Shown here piece by piece: positions 35,804 through 44,747 of a DNA stretch of 64,000 nucleotides. A program made the translations under genes and the position numbers. The stretch covers positions 62,001-126,000 of the forward strand of contig CAWIXN010000006.1 of assembly GCA_963840095.1 (NCBI GenBank), read 5' to 3'. Positions within the stretch are counted from its first letter, which is position 1; each line of letters begins with the position of its first letter. Under the pieces are notes generated by a model. The model was not told the origin of the DNA, searched no databases, and saw nothing but the letters and a program-made list of their open reading frames with translations. Source of the DNA: DATBGO01 sp963840095 (GTDB taxonomy: Bacteria; Actinomycetota; Actinomycetes; Streptosporangiales; Streptosporangiaceae).

Positions 35804-36778
35804 TCAGGGCACAAAGACCGCGACCGGCCTGGCCTGGCCGTGCGCCTCGGTCAGCAGCGCGATCAGCCTGCCGTCCGGGCCGAACGCGGCCACCAGCCCC
35901 GAGCCCGGCACCTGACCCGCGCGCCCGCCGGGAGCCGTCGCCGGCAGCCTGCCGCCATGCGCGACCAGGCGCGCCTCGTCGGCGGTCAGGTCCCGCCGCG
36001 TGAACGCCGCAGCGGCCGCGTCGGCCAGCGGTATCACCTGCTGGCCCGAAGCCAGCTGGTCCAGGGTGCGCGCATCGCTGAGCAGATACGGGCCGACCCG
36101 GGTCCGGCGCAGCGCGGTGAGATGGCCGCCCACGCCGAGCGCAGCGCCCAGGTCGCGAGCGATGGCCCGGATGTAGGTGCCGCTGGAGCAGGTGACCGCC
36201 ACGTCGAGGTCCAGGTAGTCACCGCAGGGCCGGACCGCGCCGACCGCGAGCCTGCTGACGGTGACCGTCCTGGCCGCTAGCTGCGGCGCCGCGCCCTCGC
36301 GCGAGAGCCGGTAGGCGCGCTTCCCGCCGACCTTGATGGCGCTCACGCCCGGGGGAACCTGCTGGATCTCGCCGGTCAGCGCCGCGACGGCCGCCTCGAG
36401 CGCGGCGCTAGGCAGGTCAGCGGCCGGAGCGGTGGCCACGACCTGGCCGTCGGCGTCGTCGGTGTCGGTGGCGGCGCCTAGCCTGATCGTGGCGGCGTAT
36501 TCCTTCTCGGTCAGCACCAGATGGCCGAGCAGCCGGGTGGCCTTCTCCACGCCGACCACGAGCACTCCGGTCGCCATCGGGTCCAGGGTGCCCGCATGAC
36601 CGACCCGGCGGGTGCCGGCCAGCCTGCGGATCCGCGCCACGACGTCGTGGGAGGTCCACCCGGCGGGCTTGTCGACGATGATCAGCCCGCTTTCCGCCGC
36701 TGGCTGCCCCGCCGCTGGCTGCCCCGCCGCTGGCTGCCGCGCCCCCGGCTGCCCCGCCGCTGGTTCCCGCGCAGTCAC
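35804..36778 (-). CDS. truB: tRNA pseudouridine(55) synthase
   Basis: A 324-aa TruB making pseudouridine 55 in the tRNA T-loop. Seen: GLIIVDKPAGWTSHDVV, the catalytic Asp66 in GHAGTLDPMATGVL, KEYAATIRLG, QVPPGVSAIKVGGKRAY, SSGTYIRAIARDLG and a C-terminal PUA-like part. The N-terminus carries a PAAGQ repeat absent from typical TruB. GTG at 36778 overlaps the nrnA stop (GTGA), so the genes are coupled. Confidence 0.96.
   Translation of the reverse strand: MTAREPAAGQPGARQPAAGQPAAGQPAAESGLIIVDKPAGWTSHDVVARIRRLAGTRRVGHAGTLDPMATGVLVVGVEKATRLLGHLVLTEKEYAATIRLGAATDTDDADGQVVATAPAADLPSAALEAAVAALTGEIQQVPPGVSAIKVGGKRAYRLSREGAAPQLAARTVTVSRLAVGAVRPCGDYLDLDVAVTCSSGTYIRAIARDLGAALGVGGHLTALRRTRVGPYLLSDARTLDQLASGQQVIPLADAAAAAFTRRDLTADEARLVAHGGRLPATAPGGRAGQVPGSGLVAAFGPDGRLIALLTEAHGQARPVAVFVP
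36689..36763 (-). repeat. 15-bp in-frame repeat at the TruB N-terminus
   Basis: Residues 6-30 of TruB are five pentapeptides: PAAGQ, PGARQ, PAAGQ, PAAGQ and PAAES. The array lies before the catalytic domain starts (about residue 31), where extra length should be harmless. Confidence 0.9.
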
Positions 36779-37830
36779 CTGCCGCCAGCCGCCCCGTCCG
36801 CGAGCCGCTCCCGCAGCGCGGCCATAGTGTCGGCGACCGCTCCGCTCGCGGTGAACCCGGCGGCCCGGGCGTGGCCGCCGCCGCCCAGCGCGACGCAGGC
36901 GCGGCCCACGTCCACCTGGCCCTTGGACCGGGCCGACACCTGCCATTGCCCGGCGTCGTCTTCCTTGAGAACCACGGCCACGTCAGCCTCGTCGGTCCGG
37001 CGCAGCACGTCGATGACCGCCTCGGCGGCGTCCAGCGGCAGGCTGTAGGCGGCCCGGTCCGCCCGCGTGACGGTGGTCCAGACCAGCCCGTGGCCCGCCG
37101 CGCGGTCCGGCTCCAGCGCCGCCCGTCCGAGCACCGCTGAGAGAAGGCCAAGGTAATTAAACGGGGCGCTGTCCCAGAGTTTCTGCGCCACGGCTCCGGG
37201 CTCTATGCCGGTCCGCAAGAGCCGCGCCGCCAGCTCATGCACGCCCGGCGAGGTGCTCGGGTACTTGAACGAGCCGGTATCCGTCACCAGTCCCGCGTAC
37301 AGGCCAACCGCGATATCCCTCGATATCTCGACGCCCAGCCTGCCGATCAGGTCGAAGGCGAGCACCGCGGTGGCCGCGGCCGACGAGTCGACCAGGTGCA
37401 CCGTGCCGAACCGGGTGTTGGACGCGTGATGGTCGATCACGATCAGCTCGCGCGCCCGGGCGGCGCTGGCCTCCAACAGGCCGAGCCGACCCGCGCTCGC
37501 GGCGTCGAAAGTGACCATGACCTCGGGCTGGCCCGGATAGCGATCCGGCGGGCTGAGCAGGTCGACGCCGGGCAGGAACTGCAGGATCCTGGGGACCTCG
37601 AAGGGCAGGTCCCCGAACGAGGCGACCACCCGGGGCCGCGCCGGGGCGTCCCGCGCGCGCAGCGCGTGCGCCACCGCGAGCATCGAGCCGAGCGCGTCGG
37701 CGTCGGGCCGGATGTGGCACGCAAGGCAGATCTCGGCCGCGCCGTCCAGCAACTTGACCGCGCGCGCCCACTCAGCCTCGATATCGGCAGCGGCATCCGG
37801 GGCGGGTAGGTACGCGCGATCGGCGGTCAC
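36775..37830 (-). CDS. nrnA: DHH/DHHA1 phosphoesterase (NrnA-like oligoribonuclease / pAp phosphatase)
   Basis: A 351-aa DHH-family phosphoesterase. Seen: CHIRPDADALGSM (motif I), the metal-binding VIDHHASNTRFG (DHH motif), GLVTDTGSFKYPSTS and the DHHA1 substrate motif GGGGHARAAGF at the C-terminus. Orthologues (Rv2837c) degrade nanoRNA and c-di-AMP/pApA and lie between rbfA and truB as here. GTG at 37830 overlaps the rbfA stop (GTGA). Confidence 0.94.
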   Translation of the reverse strand: MTADRAYLPAPDAAADIEAEWARAVKLLDGAAEICLACHIRPDADALGSMLAVAHALRARDAPARPRVVASFGDLPFEVPRILQFLPGVDLLSPPDRYPGQPEVMVTFDAASAGRLGLLEASAARARELIVIDHHASNTRFGTVHLVDSSAAATAVLAFDLIGRLGVEISRDIAVGLYAGLVTDTGSFKYPSTSPGVHELAARLLRTGIEPGAVAQKLWDSAPFNYLGLLSAVLGRAALEPDRAAGHGLVWTTVTRADRAAYSLPLDAAEAVIDVLRRTDEADVAVVLKEDDAGQWQVSARSKGQVDVGRACVALGGGGHARAAGFTASGAVADTMAALRERLADGAAGGR

Positions 37831-38327
37831 GACCGCGAGTATCCCGCGCCGCGATCGTCGTCTGCCGGTGTTTCGCCCACTGCGGCGTCCCAGTCATCGT
37901 CTCGGCCAGCGGACGCGGGCACCCGGTACGGATCGGCGTCGCCCGCGGGCACGGCACCCTGCCTGGCCGCGGCGAGCGCGGCGTCGGCGTCCCTGGCCCG
38001 CGCGACGAGCTCCTCGATGTTCCTGGCCGTGTCCGGGACGGTGTCCTCCCTGAAGGTGAGGGAGGGGGTGTGCTTCAGGCCGGTCTGGTGGCCGACCTCC
38101 GACCTGATCAGGCCGGTCGCGCTGGCGAGCGCCGCCGCGGTGTCCGCCCGCTCCTGCGCGGAGCCGTAGACCGTGTAGAACACGGTTGCCTCGCGGAGGT
38201 CACCGGTGAGCCTGGCCTCAGTGACCGTGACGAAGCCCAGCCGCGGGTCCTTGACCCGCCGCTCCAGCATCTCGGCGACGATCTGGGCGATCGCCTCGCC
38301 GAGCTTGCGCGCCCTGGCCGCATCCAT
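37827..38327 (-). CDS. rbfA: 30S ribosome-binding factor A
   Basis: A 166-aa RbfA, which helps 16S rRNA 5'-end maturation and cold adaptation. Seen: MDAARARKLGEAIAQIVAEML, VKDPRLGFVTVTEARLTGDL, ATVFYTVYGS, and LKHTPSLTFREDTVPDTARNIEELV. An acidic tail (about 125-166) extends beyond the KH-like domain. ATG at 38327 is the family start; 7 bp separate it from DUF503. Confidence 0.95.
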   Translation of the reverse strand: MDAARARKLGEAIAQIVAEMLERRVKDPRLGFVTVTEARLTGDLREATVFYTVYGSAQERADTAAALASATGLIRSEVGHQTGLKHTPSLTFREDTVPDTARNIEELVARARDADAALAAARQGAVPAGDADPYRVPASAGRDDDWDAAVGETPADDDRGAGYSRS

Positions 38328-38334
38328 GTTCTGC

Positions 38335-38631
38335 TCACTCCCCCTCGCTGAAGACCCGCTGCCGTGCCGACAGCAGCTCGATTTCGGGGCGCGCCGCGAC
38401 GTACCGCTCACACGCGTCGAGTACCTCCGCCGCGTGCGCCGCCGTCGACGACACCACCGCCACGCCGATCTCCGTCCGCCGGTGCAAGTCCAGATAGCCG
38501 GTCTCGCCGACGGCTGCGCCGGGGAAGCGCCGCTGCACCTCCGCGATCAGCGGCCGGACAGCGGACCGCTTCTGCTTCAGCGAGCGGACGTCCCCGAGCA
38601 GCACGTCCAGCGTCAGGGCGCCCACGTACAC
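38335..38631 (-). CDS. DUF503 protein
   Basis: A 98-aa protein of the DUF503 family: VYVGALTLDVLLGDVRSLKQKRS at the start and LSARQRVFSEGE at the end. Its small ferredoxin-like fold regularly occurs between infB and rbfA in actinobacteria and firmicutes; a role in ribosome biogenesis is assumed from position only. GTG at 38631 lies 16 bp after the infB stop; a second GTG two codons on is an alternative. Confidence 0.92.
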   Translation of the reverse strand: MYVGALTLDVLLGDVRSLKQKRSAVRPLIAEVQRRFPGAAVGETGYLDLHRRTEIGVAVVSSTAAHAAEVLDACERYVAARPEIELLSARQRVFSEGE

Positions 38632-38647
38632 GGCTGCCCCATCATGG

Positions 38648-41600
38648 TCAGGTGCGCGGCTTCTCCCGCATCTCGTAGGTCTCGATGACGTCGCCGAGCC
38701 TGACATCGTTGTAGCCGAGGCCGATGCCGCACTCGAAGCCCTCACGGACCTCGGTCGCGTCATCCTTGAACCTGCGCAGCGACTCGACCGTGAGGTTGTC
38801 GGAGACGACGATGCCATCGCGCACCAGCCTGGCCTTGCTGTGGCGGGTGATAGTGCCCGACCGCACGATGCAGCCCGCCACGTTGCCGATCCGCGGCACC
38901 CGGAAGACCTCCCGGATCTCGGCCGTGCCGAGCTGGGCCTCCTCGAAGATGGGCTTGAGCATGCCCTTGAGCGCTGCCTCGACTTCCTCGATCGCCTGGT
39001 AGATGACCGAGTAGTAGCGGATGTCAACGCCCTCGCGCTGGGCGAGCTCGCCGGCCCGCCCGGCCGGGCGGACGTTGAAGCCGATGATGACGGCATCGGA
39101 GGCGATGGCCAGGTTGACGTCGTCCTGCGTGATCGCGCCGACGCCGCGGCCGATCACCCGCAGGACCACTTCCTCGCCCACGTCCAGCTGCAGCAGGGCA
39201 TCCTCAAGCGCCTCGACCGAGCCGGACACGTCGCCCTTGATGATGAGCAGCAGCTCTTGCCGCTCGCCCGACTTCAGCGCGGACTCCAGGTCCTCCAGCG
39301 TGATCCTCGGCCGCCGCTGGGCGAACATGGCGCTGCGCTCCCTGGCCTCGCGCCGCTCGGCGATCTGCCTGGCCACCCGGTCGTCGTCGACCACCAGGAA
39401 GCTGTCGCCCGCGCCGGGCACGGCCGTGAGGCCAAGTACCTGCACCGGCCGCGACGGGGGGGCCTCGCTGACCTGACCGCCATTGTCGTCGAGCATGGCC
39501 CGGACCCGGCCGAATGCCTCGCCGGTCACGATGGAGTCGCCCACATGCAGCGTGCCGCGCTGCACCAGGACGGTCGCGACCGGTCCCCGGCCCTTGTCCA
39601 GATGCGCCTCGATCGCCACGCCCTGGGCCTGCTGGTGCGGGTTGGCGCGCAGGTCGAGCTCGGCGTCGGCGGTCAGGATGATCGCCTCAAGCAGGGCCTC
39701 GATGCCGGTGCGCTCCCGGGCGGACACGTCCACGAACAGCGACTGGCCGCCGAACTCCTCGGCCACCAGGCCGTACTCGGTCAGCTGGGCACGGACCCGC
39801 TGCGGGTCGGCGCCCTCCTTGTCCACCTTGTTGACCGCCACCACGATCGGCACGCCTGCGGCCTGGGCGTGGTTGAGCGCCTCGGTCGTCTGGGGCTTCA
39901 CGCCGTCGTCCGCGGCGACCACGAGAACCACCAGGTCGGTGGTCTCCGCACCGCGGGCACGCATCGCGGTGAACGCCTCGTGACCAGGCGTGTCAATGAA
40001 CGTGATCTTGCGCTCCCGGCCGTCCACCTCGGTCACGACCTGGTAGGCGCCGATGTGCTGGGTGATCCCGCCCGCCTCATGCGCCACCACGTTGGTGTGC
40101 CTGATCGCGTCGAGCAGCTTCGTCTTGCCGTGGTCGACGTGACCCATCACGGTCACCACCGGCGGCCTGGCCACCAGGTCGGACTCGTCGCCCTCGTCCT
40201 CGCCGAACTCGATGTCGAACGTCTCGAGCAGCTCCCGATCCTCTTCCTCGGGGGAGACGACCTGGACGGTGTAGTTCAGCTCGGCGCCCAGTAGCTGGAG
40301 CGTCTCGTCGTTCACCGACTGGGTCGCCGTCACCATCTCGCCGAGATGGAAGAGAACCTGGACGAGCGAGGCCGGGTTCACGCCGATCTTGTCAGCGAAG
40401 TCGCTCAGCGACGCGCCGCGGGACAGCCTGATGACCTGCCCGTTGCCCCGCGGTACCTGCACGCCGCCGATCGACGGGGCCTGCATGTTGTCGAATTCCT
40501 GGCGCCGCTGCTTCTTCGACTTCCGGCCGCGGGACGGACGGCCGCCCGGCCGTCCGAACGCGCCCTGGGTACCGCTGCGGCCGCGGCCGCCCGCACCGGG
40601 CCGGGCCGGGCCCATGCCGGGACGCGGCGCGGCTCCGCCGCCGCCGCCACCGCCACCGCCACCGCCACCGCGCGGTCCGCCGAAGCCACCGCCGCCGCCC
40701 GGACGGCCGGCGCCGCCGGGACGGGTGCCGGTGCCCGGGCCGCCCCGGCCGCCGCCTGGCCCACCCGGGCCTGCGGGGCCGCGGCCGCCGACGGGCCTGG
40801 GCGGCATGTTGCTCGGGCTGGGCCGCGGGCCGCCCGGACGCGGGCCGCCCGGACGGGCCCCCTCAGTGGGGCCGCCGGGGCCGGGCCGGCCGGTGAAACG
40901 CGGCGCCGACGGCCGCGGGCCGCCGGGCGCCCCTGGCCGTCCAGTCGTCTGACCAGGACCAGCCGGGCCCGCGAGCCCGGCCGCCCCGGCCGGGCCGGCG
41001 GAAGCTGGCGCACCTGGCTGGCCGGGGCGCGGGCCGCGCGGCGCCGAGCCCATTCCGGTCGCCGTCGAGCTGAACGGGTTGTTGCCTGGCCGCGGTCCTG
41101 GCCGCGGCGCGCCCTGCCGCGATGCCGCCGGCGTACCAGTGCCGCCCGCTGCCGGGCTCCCTGGCGCTCGGCTGGCTGGCGAGGCGGCGGGACCCGGGCG
41201 CGGGCCGGCCGCCCGGGCGGCCGGGCGCGGCGCAGCGGCCGCGGCGGCCGCGGCGGGCGCGGCGGTCTCCGGCTGCCCGTGCGGGAACGGCACCGGCGGC
41301 CTGGCCGGCGCGCCGGGCTGGCCGGCCTCAGCAGCCGGCCGCTCGGTGACGGGCTCGGCCGGGGCGGGCGTCGCGGCGGGCGCGGCCGGGGCCGCAGGCT
41401 CCTCGCGCGGCACCGCCGGCCTGGCCGGCTCGGCCGCCGCCGGGGCAGCCGCGACCGGGGCAGCTGCCGCCGGGGCGGATGTCGTTGTGGTGGCGGCGGC
41501 CGACGCCGCGGCGCGGCCGTTGCCCCCGGCCTGGCCATCGGCGGCCGGGGCGCCTGCTCGTTGTCCCGCGGGACGCTTCTCCTGGGACTTCCCGGCCTGA

Positions 41601-41755
41601 GCCGCGAAAGCTTCCTTGAGCCTGCGGACGACTGGCGCCTCAATCGTCGAGGACGCCGAGCGAACAAATTCGCCCATTTCCTGGAGCTTGGCCATCACGG
41701 CCTTGCTCTCTACGCCGAACTCCTTCGCGAGTTCGTATACCCGGACCTTCGCCAC
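38648..41755 (-). CDS. infB: Translation initiation factor IF-2
   Basis: A 1035-aa IF-2 that places fMet-tRNA on the 30S subunit. Seen: IF2_N (MAKVRVYELAKEFGVES), a 350-residue low-complexity stretch of Ala, Pro, Gly and Arg with runs of Gly near 370-385, then a second N-domain, and the GTPase with G1 GHVDHGKT at 538-545, G3 DTPGHEAF and G4 NKVDKEG, followed by the C-domains. The long N-terminus is normal for actinobacteria but rich in GPRPG-like repeats. GTG at 41755 follows GAGGGAGC. Confidence 0.97.
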   Translation of the reverse strand: MAKVRVYELAKEFGVESKAVMAKLQEMGEFVRSASSTIEAPVVRRLKEAFAAQAGKSQEKRPAGQRAGAPAADGQAGGNGRAAASAAATTTTSAPAAAAPVAAAPAAAEPARPAVPREEPAAPAAPAATPAPAEPVTERPAAEAGQPGAPARPPVPFPHGQPETAAPAAAAAAAAPRPAARAAGPRPGPAASPASRAPGSPAAGGTGTPAASRQGAPRPGPRPGNNPFSSTATGMGSAPRGPRPGQPGAPASAGPAGAAGLAGPAGPGQTTGRPGAPGGPRPSAPRFTGRPGPGGPTEGARPGGPRPGGPRPSPSNMPPRPVGGRGPAGPGGPGGGRGGPGTGTRPGGAGRPGGGGGFGGPRGGGGGGGGGGGGAAPRPGMGPARPGAGGRGRSGTQGAFGRPGGRPSRGRKSKKQRRQEFDNMQAPSIGGVQVPRGNGQVIRLSRGASLSDFADKIGVNPASLVQVLFHLGEMVTATQSVNDETLQLLGAELNYTVQVVSPEEEDRELLETFDIEFGEDEGDESDLVARPPVVTVMGHVDHGKTKLLDAIRHTNVVAHEAGGITQHIGAYQVVTEVDGRERKITFIDTPGHEAFTAMRARGAETTDLVVLVVAADDGVKPQTTEALNHAQAAGVPIVVAVNKVDKEGADPQRVRAQLTEYGLVAEEFGGQSLFVDVSARERTGIEALLEAIILTADAELDLRANPHQQAQGVAIEAHLDKGRGPVATVLVQRGTLHVGDSIVTGEAFGRVRAMLDDNGGQVSEAPPSRPVQVLGLTAVPGAGDSFLVVDDDRVARQIAERREARERSAMFAQRRPRITLEDLESALKSGERQELLLIIKGDVSGSVEALEDALLQLDVGEEVVLRVIGRGVGAITQDDVNLAIASDAVIIGFNVRPAGRAGELAQREGVDIRYYSVIYQAIEEVEAALKGMLKPIFEEAQLGTAEIREVFRVPRIGNVAGCIVRSGTITRHSKARLVRDGIVVSDNLTVESLRRFKDDATEVREGFECGIGLGYNDVRLGDVIETYEMREKPRT

Positions 41756-41876
41756 TGCGCTCCCTCTACTCGGTCCGGCAGGCCGGACCAGTCAGCCGTC
41801 CGGGGCAGCGCGTGCTCCGTCCGGCGTCAGCCTCTGCTGTTCATCGCCGCATGCTCATCGGTCGCTCATCGCAATC

Positions 41877-42233
41877 TCAGCCTGCTTTCCCCGGCATTGG
41901 TGCCGTTCGCGCGTTATCTCCGGCCGCTTCGCCCTGGCAGGCCGGACCGGGACCCGACATCTCGAGATACCCGGCGAGCCTGCCGGTACCAAGCGGTCCC
42001 GGCCGGCGCAGCGCCCTCGGGAACACCCGACGACGCTGAGCCTTGTCAAAACACCCCTCGCTGGGATGCAGGTATGCACCCCGGCCAGGCATCCGCGCTA
42101 GCGGATCGGGCACGATCTCGTCCCCGGCTGCCACTAGGCGAAGCAAATCGGACTTGGCCGTGCGGCTACCGCATCCTATGCATGTTCGGACCGCTTGCGC
42201 GCGCCGGACCGGATGCGGGTGCCGTGTGGCCAT
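41877..42233 (-). CDS. ylxR: YlxR (DUF448) RNA-binding protein
   Basis: A 118-aa YlxR homologue: RTCIGCGSRTAKSDLLRLV, DPLARMPGRGAYLHPSEGCFDKA and RRVFPRAL are the conserved segments. Located between nusA and infB as in most Gram-positive genomes. The tail (about 85-118) is non-conserved. The ATG at 42233 lies 12 bp after the nusA stop, preceded by TTGGGGCAGA. YlxR has been linked to RNase P modulation and to nucleoid-associated regulation; neither is shown here. Confidence 0.9.
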   Translation of the reverse strand: MATRHPHPVRRAQAVRTCIGCGSRTAKSDLLRLVAAGDEIVPDPLARMPGRGAYLHPSEGCFDKAQRRRVFPRALRRPGPLGTGRLAGYLEMSGPGPACQGEAAGDNARTAPMPGKAG

Positions 42234-42245
42234 TCTGCCCCAAGC

Positions 42246-43337
42246 TTACAGTGCCGGTGCATCTGCGGCGCCGGGCACGCTGCCCGGGTCCTTGCCGCCG
42301 GCGGCCGCGCTGGCCGGCTCGTCGCCCGCCGGGGCCTCATCCGGCCCCGCGGACGCGACCGGCGCCTCAGTTCCCGGGGTGTCGGGGTGAATGTCGATCC
42401 GCCAGCCGGTCAGCCGGGCCGCGAGCCGGACGTTCTGCCCCTCCTTCCCGATAGCCAGCGAGAACTGGTAATCGGGAACGATCACCTTGGCCGCTCTGGC
42501 CTGCGGGTCGACGACTTCAACCCGGGACACCCTGGCCGGCGAGAGGGCGTGGGCCACGAACTCGGCCGGGTCCGGCGAATAGTCCACGATGTCGATTTTC
42601 TCGCCGTGCAGCTCGGTCATCACGTTGCGGACCCGGCTGCCCATCGGGCCGATGCACGCGCCCTTCGCGTTCACGCCCGGCTGATGCGAGATCACCGCGA
42701 TCTTGCTCCGGTGGCCCGCCTCCCGCGCGATGGCGGCGATCTCCACCGCGCCGGAGGCGATTTCGGGCACCTCGAGCGCGAACAGCTTCTTCACCAGGTT
42801 GGCGTGGGTCCGGGACAGCGTGACCGACGGCCCGCGGTAACCCTTGCGGACGTGCAGCACGTAGCACTTCAGCCGCTCTCCGTGCACGTAGCGCTCGCCT
42901 GGGACCTGCTCAGTGGGCGGCAGGATGGCCTCGAGCTTGCCCAGGTCGACCAGGACGGCACGCGGATCCTTGCCCTGCTGGATCACGCCGGCCACGATGT
43001 CGCCCTCGCGCCCGGCGTACTCACCGAACGTGAGCTCGTCCTCGGCGTCACGCAGCCGCTGCAGGATCACCTGGCGGGCGGTGGTGGCCGCGATCCGGCC
43101 GAAGCCTTCCGGCGTGTCGTCGTACTCCCTGGCCGGCTCGTCGCCCTCGGCGGCCTGCCTGGCCCAGACCGTCACATGACCGGTGCCCTTGTTCACCTCG
43201 ACGCGCGCCGACGCGGCGGCGCCCCCGCTCCGGTGGTAGGCGACCAGCAGCGCGTCCTCGATTGCCTTGATGGCCAGGTCCATGGAAATGTCTTTTTCAG
43301 CTTCCAGGCTGCGCAGGACGCTCAGGTCAATATCCAT
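42246..43337 (-). CDS. nusA: Transcription termination/antitermination protein NusA
   Basis: A 363-aa NusA. Seen: the N-terminal RNAP-binding domain (MDIDLSVLRSLEAEKDI), S1 domain (EGDIVAGVIQQGKD), KH1/KH2 (GACIGPMGSRVRNVMTELHGEKIDIV; FSLAIGKEGQNVRLAARLTGWRIDI), and a short acidic Ala/Pro tail in place of the proteobacterial AR repeats. ATG at 43337 has GGAGGAGCCCG upstream, inside the end of rimP, which it overlaps by 11 bp. Confidence 0.97.
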   Translation of the reverse strand: MDIDLSVLRSLEAEKDISMDLAIKAIEDALLVAYHRSGGAAASARVEVNKGTGHVTVWARQAAEGDEPAREYDDTPEGFGRIAATTARQVILQRLRDAEDELTFGEYAGREGDIVAGVIQQGKDPRAVLVDLGKLEAILPPTEQVPGERYVHGERLKCYVLHVRKGYRGPSVTLSRTHANLVKKLFALEVPEIASGAVEIAAIAREAGHRSKIAVISHQPGVNAKGACIGPMGSRVRNVMTELHGEKIDIVDYSPDPAEFVAHALSPARVSRVEVVDPQARAAKVIVPDYQFSLAIGKEGQNVRLAARLTGWRIDIHPDTPGTEAPVASAGPDEAPAGDEPASAAAGGKDPGSVPGAADAPAL

Positions 43338-44007
43338 CGGGCTCCTCCTCGTCCGCGCTGTCGTCCAGGCTGTCATCCAGCCGGCCGAACTCGATCTGAA
43401 TCCGCCCCGGGCCAAGCTCGCGGTAGCCGAATCGCCGCGACTCGCCCTGGACATCGAGTAGCACGCCGCCGACGTCCGCCTGCCTGACCCGGCCGTGGAC
43501 GCTCGCTGGCCCGGCCGCCGCATCCGGCGGTGCCTGCCCCGCCAGCGGAACGGTCACCAGGCGCCCCACCGCACGGCGCCAGTGCCTCGGCTCGGTGAGC
43601 GGCCGGTCCACTCCAGGTGATGAGACCTCGAGGGTGTACGGCGCATCACCCATCGCCGTCGCCTGGTCGAGCTCGGCCGACAGCGCTCGGCTGGCCCGCT
43701 CGATGTCGTCTAGGCTGACCCCGCCGTCGGCGTCCACCACCACGCGCAGCAGCCGGCGGCGGCCCGCCGAGGTAACCCGGACGCCTTCCAGGTCCATGCC
43801 CAGGGCGCGCACCGCGGGCTCCAGCAGGCTCGCCAGGCGCTCGGCGTTGGCTTGCCCTCGCCCGGCCCGTGACGGCGCCTCGGGCTGGCCCCTTCCGGGA
43901 CGCCGCTGACCGCCCGGCCGGGCCTGCGCGCCGAGCCGGTCGCCGTTACCGGCAGGCTCGCCGGCCGGACCCTGCCTAACCGCACCGTGACGGGAGTTAT
44001 CGCGCAT
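43327..44007 (-). CDS. rimP: Ribosome maturation factor RimP
   Basis: A 226-aa RimP for 30S maturation. The core starts near residue 50: LEPAVRALGMDLEGVRVTSAGRRRLLRVVVDADGGVSLDDIERASRALS (described in parts), YTLEVSSPGVDRPLTEPRHWRR and a C-terminal SH3-like domain. The first 48 residues are a Gly/Arg/Pro-rich extension. ATG at 44007 follows a strong GAGGAGGT. It begins the rimP-nusA-ylxR-infB operon. Confidence 0.94.
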   Translation of the reverse strand: MRDNSRHGAVRQGPAGEPAGNGDRLGAQARPGGQRRPGRGQPEAPSRAGRGQANAERLASLLEPAVRALGMDLEGVRVTSAGRRRLLRVVVDADGGVSLDDIERASRALSAELDQATAMGDAPYTLEVSSPGVDRPLTEPRHWRRAVGRLVTVPLAGQAPPDAAAGPASVHGRVRQADVGGVLLDVQGESRRFGYRELGPGRIQIEFGRLDDSLDDSADEEEPDGY

Positions 44008-44186
44008 ACCGACCTCCTCGCCGCCAGCTCTGCTGTGATCCCTGACCGGCATCTAGCCTAACCGGCACACCGGCCTGCAGGGCCCTAGCCTGCCTCGCCC
44101 CGCTGATCGGCCGGGACCGGTGGCGAGCACGTGACATGCTGGGAGGCCGCACGCGGGCAACGGAGCGCGCCCCGGCTGGAGGATCC

Positions 44187-44747
44187 GTGACTGCAGGACC
44201 GACACGGCGAGTAGTGCTCACGGCGTCCGCCGCGCTGCCGCTCATCGCGGTCACCGGATGCCAGGGCGTGGGCGCGCTCGCCACTCCGCCCAGGCCGGCC
44301 CCCGACGTCGGCGTGCTGAAGGCGGCGATAGCCGGGGAGCAGCTGATGATCGCCCGCTACGAGGCAGTCCTGGCCACGGCGGGCCACCAGGCCCGCAGCT
44401 ATGCCGCGACCCTGGAGCCGCTGCTGGCTGAGCATCGCGCGCACCTGGCTCAGCTGCGGTCCCGCCTGATCGTGCCAGCGGGCGCCGCGAGCGTCGCGCC
44501 GGGCCACCCGGCCGCGCCCGGCCACCCGGCCGCGCCCGGCCACCCGGCCGCGCCCGGCAGGCCGGTCGTGCCGCGCACGCCCGCTGCGGCCATCGCCTTT
44601 CTGCGCGCCGCCGAGCAGGATGCATCGGATGCCCTGCTCAGCCGGCTCGCTATCGTCCCCGCCTCCCTCGCCCAGCTGCTGGCCAGCGTCTCGGCTTCGG
44701 AGGCGACGCACGCGGCCGTCCTGGCTGCGCAGGAGCAGGCAGCATGA
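44187..44747 (+). CDS. Ferritin-like (DUF4439-type) predicted lipoprotein
   Basis: A 186-aa protein equivalent in position to Rv2843/Rv2844-type genes beside rimP. The N-terminus has a twin-arginine-like RRVVLTASAALPLIAV and lipobox VTGC (Cys25), so export and lipidation are likely. Two helical segments (about 43-95 and 133-185) with ExxxARYE and EQDASDALL are compatible with a ferritin-like bundle, separated by a GHPAAP repeat. GTG at 44187 follows TGGAGGATCC. Its stop overlaps the next start (ATGA). Confidence 0.75.
   Translation: MTAGPTRRVVLTASAALPLIAVTGCQGVGALATPPRPAPDVGVLKAAIAGEQLMIARYEAVLATAGHQARSYAATLEPLLAEHRAHLAQLRSRLIVPAGAASVAPGHPAAPGHPAAPGHPAAPGRPVVPRTPAAAIAFLRAAEQDASDALLSRLAIVPASLAQLLASVSASEATHAAVLAAQEQAA
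44502..44555 (+). repeat. 18-bp in-frame repeat (GHPAAP units)
   Basis: Three identical hexapeptides GHPAAP followed by GRPVVP, in the loop between the two helical halves of the preceding protein. Confidence 0.9.

Noticed and set aside
38335..39096. Long version of the DUF503 gene
   Set aside because: The upstream 155 codons are a shadow of infB; the DUF503 domain starts at 38631.
40346..42454. Open frame on the plus strand opposite the infB N-terminus
   Set aside because: Arg/Ala/Gly low-complexity shadow of the GC-rich IF-2 linker.
26783..44007. The conserved translation/RNA block as a novel operon
   Set aside because: Gene order is the standard actinobacterial one; only the glycosyltransferase insertion is unusual.
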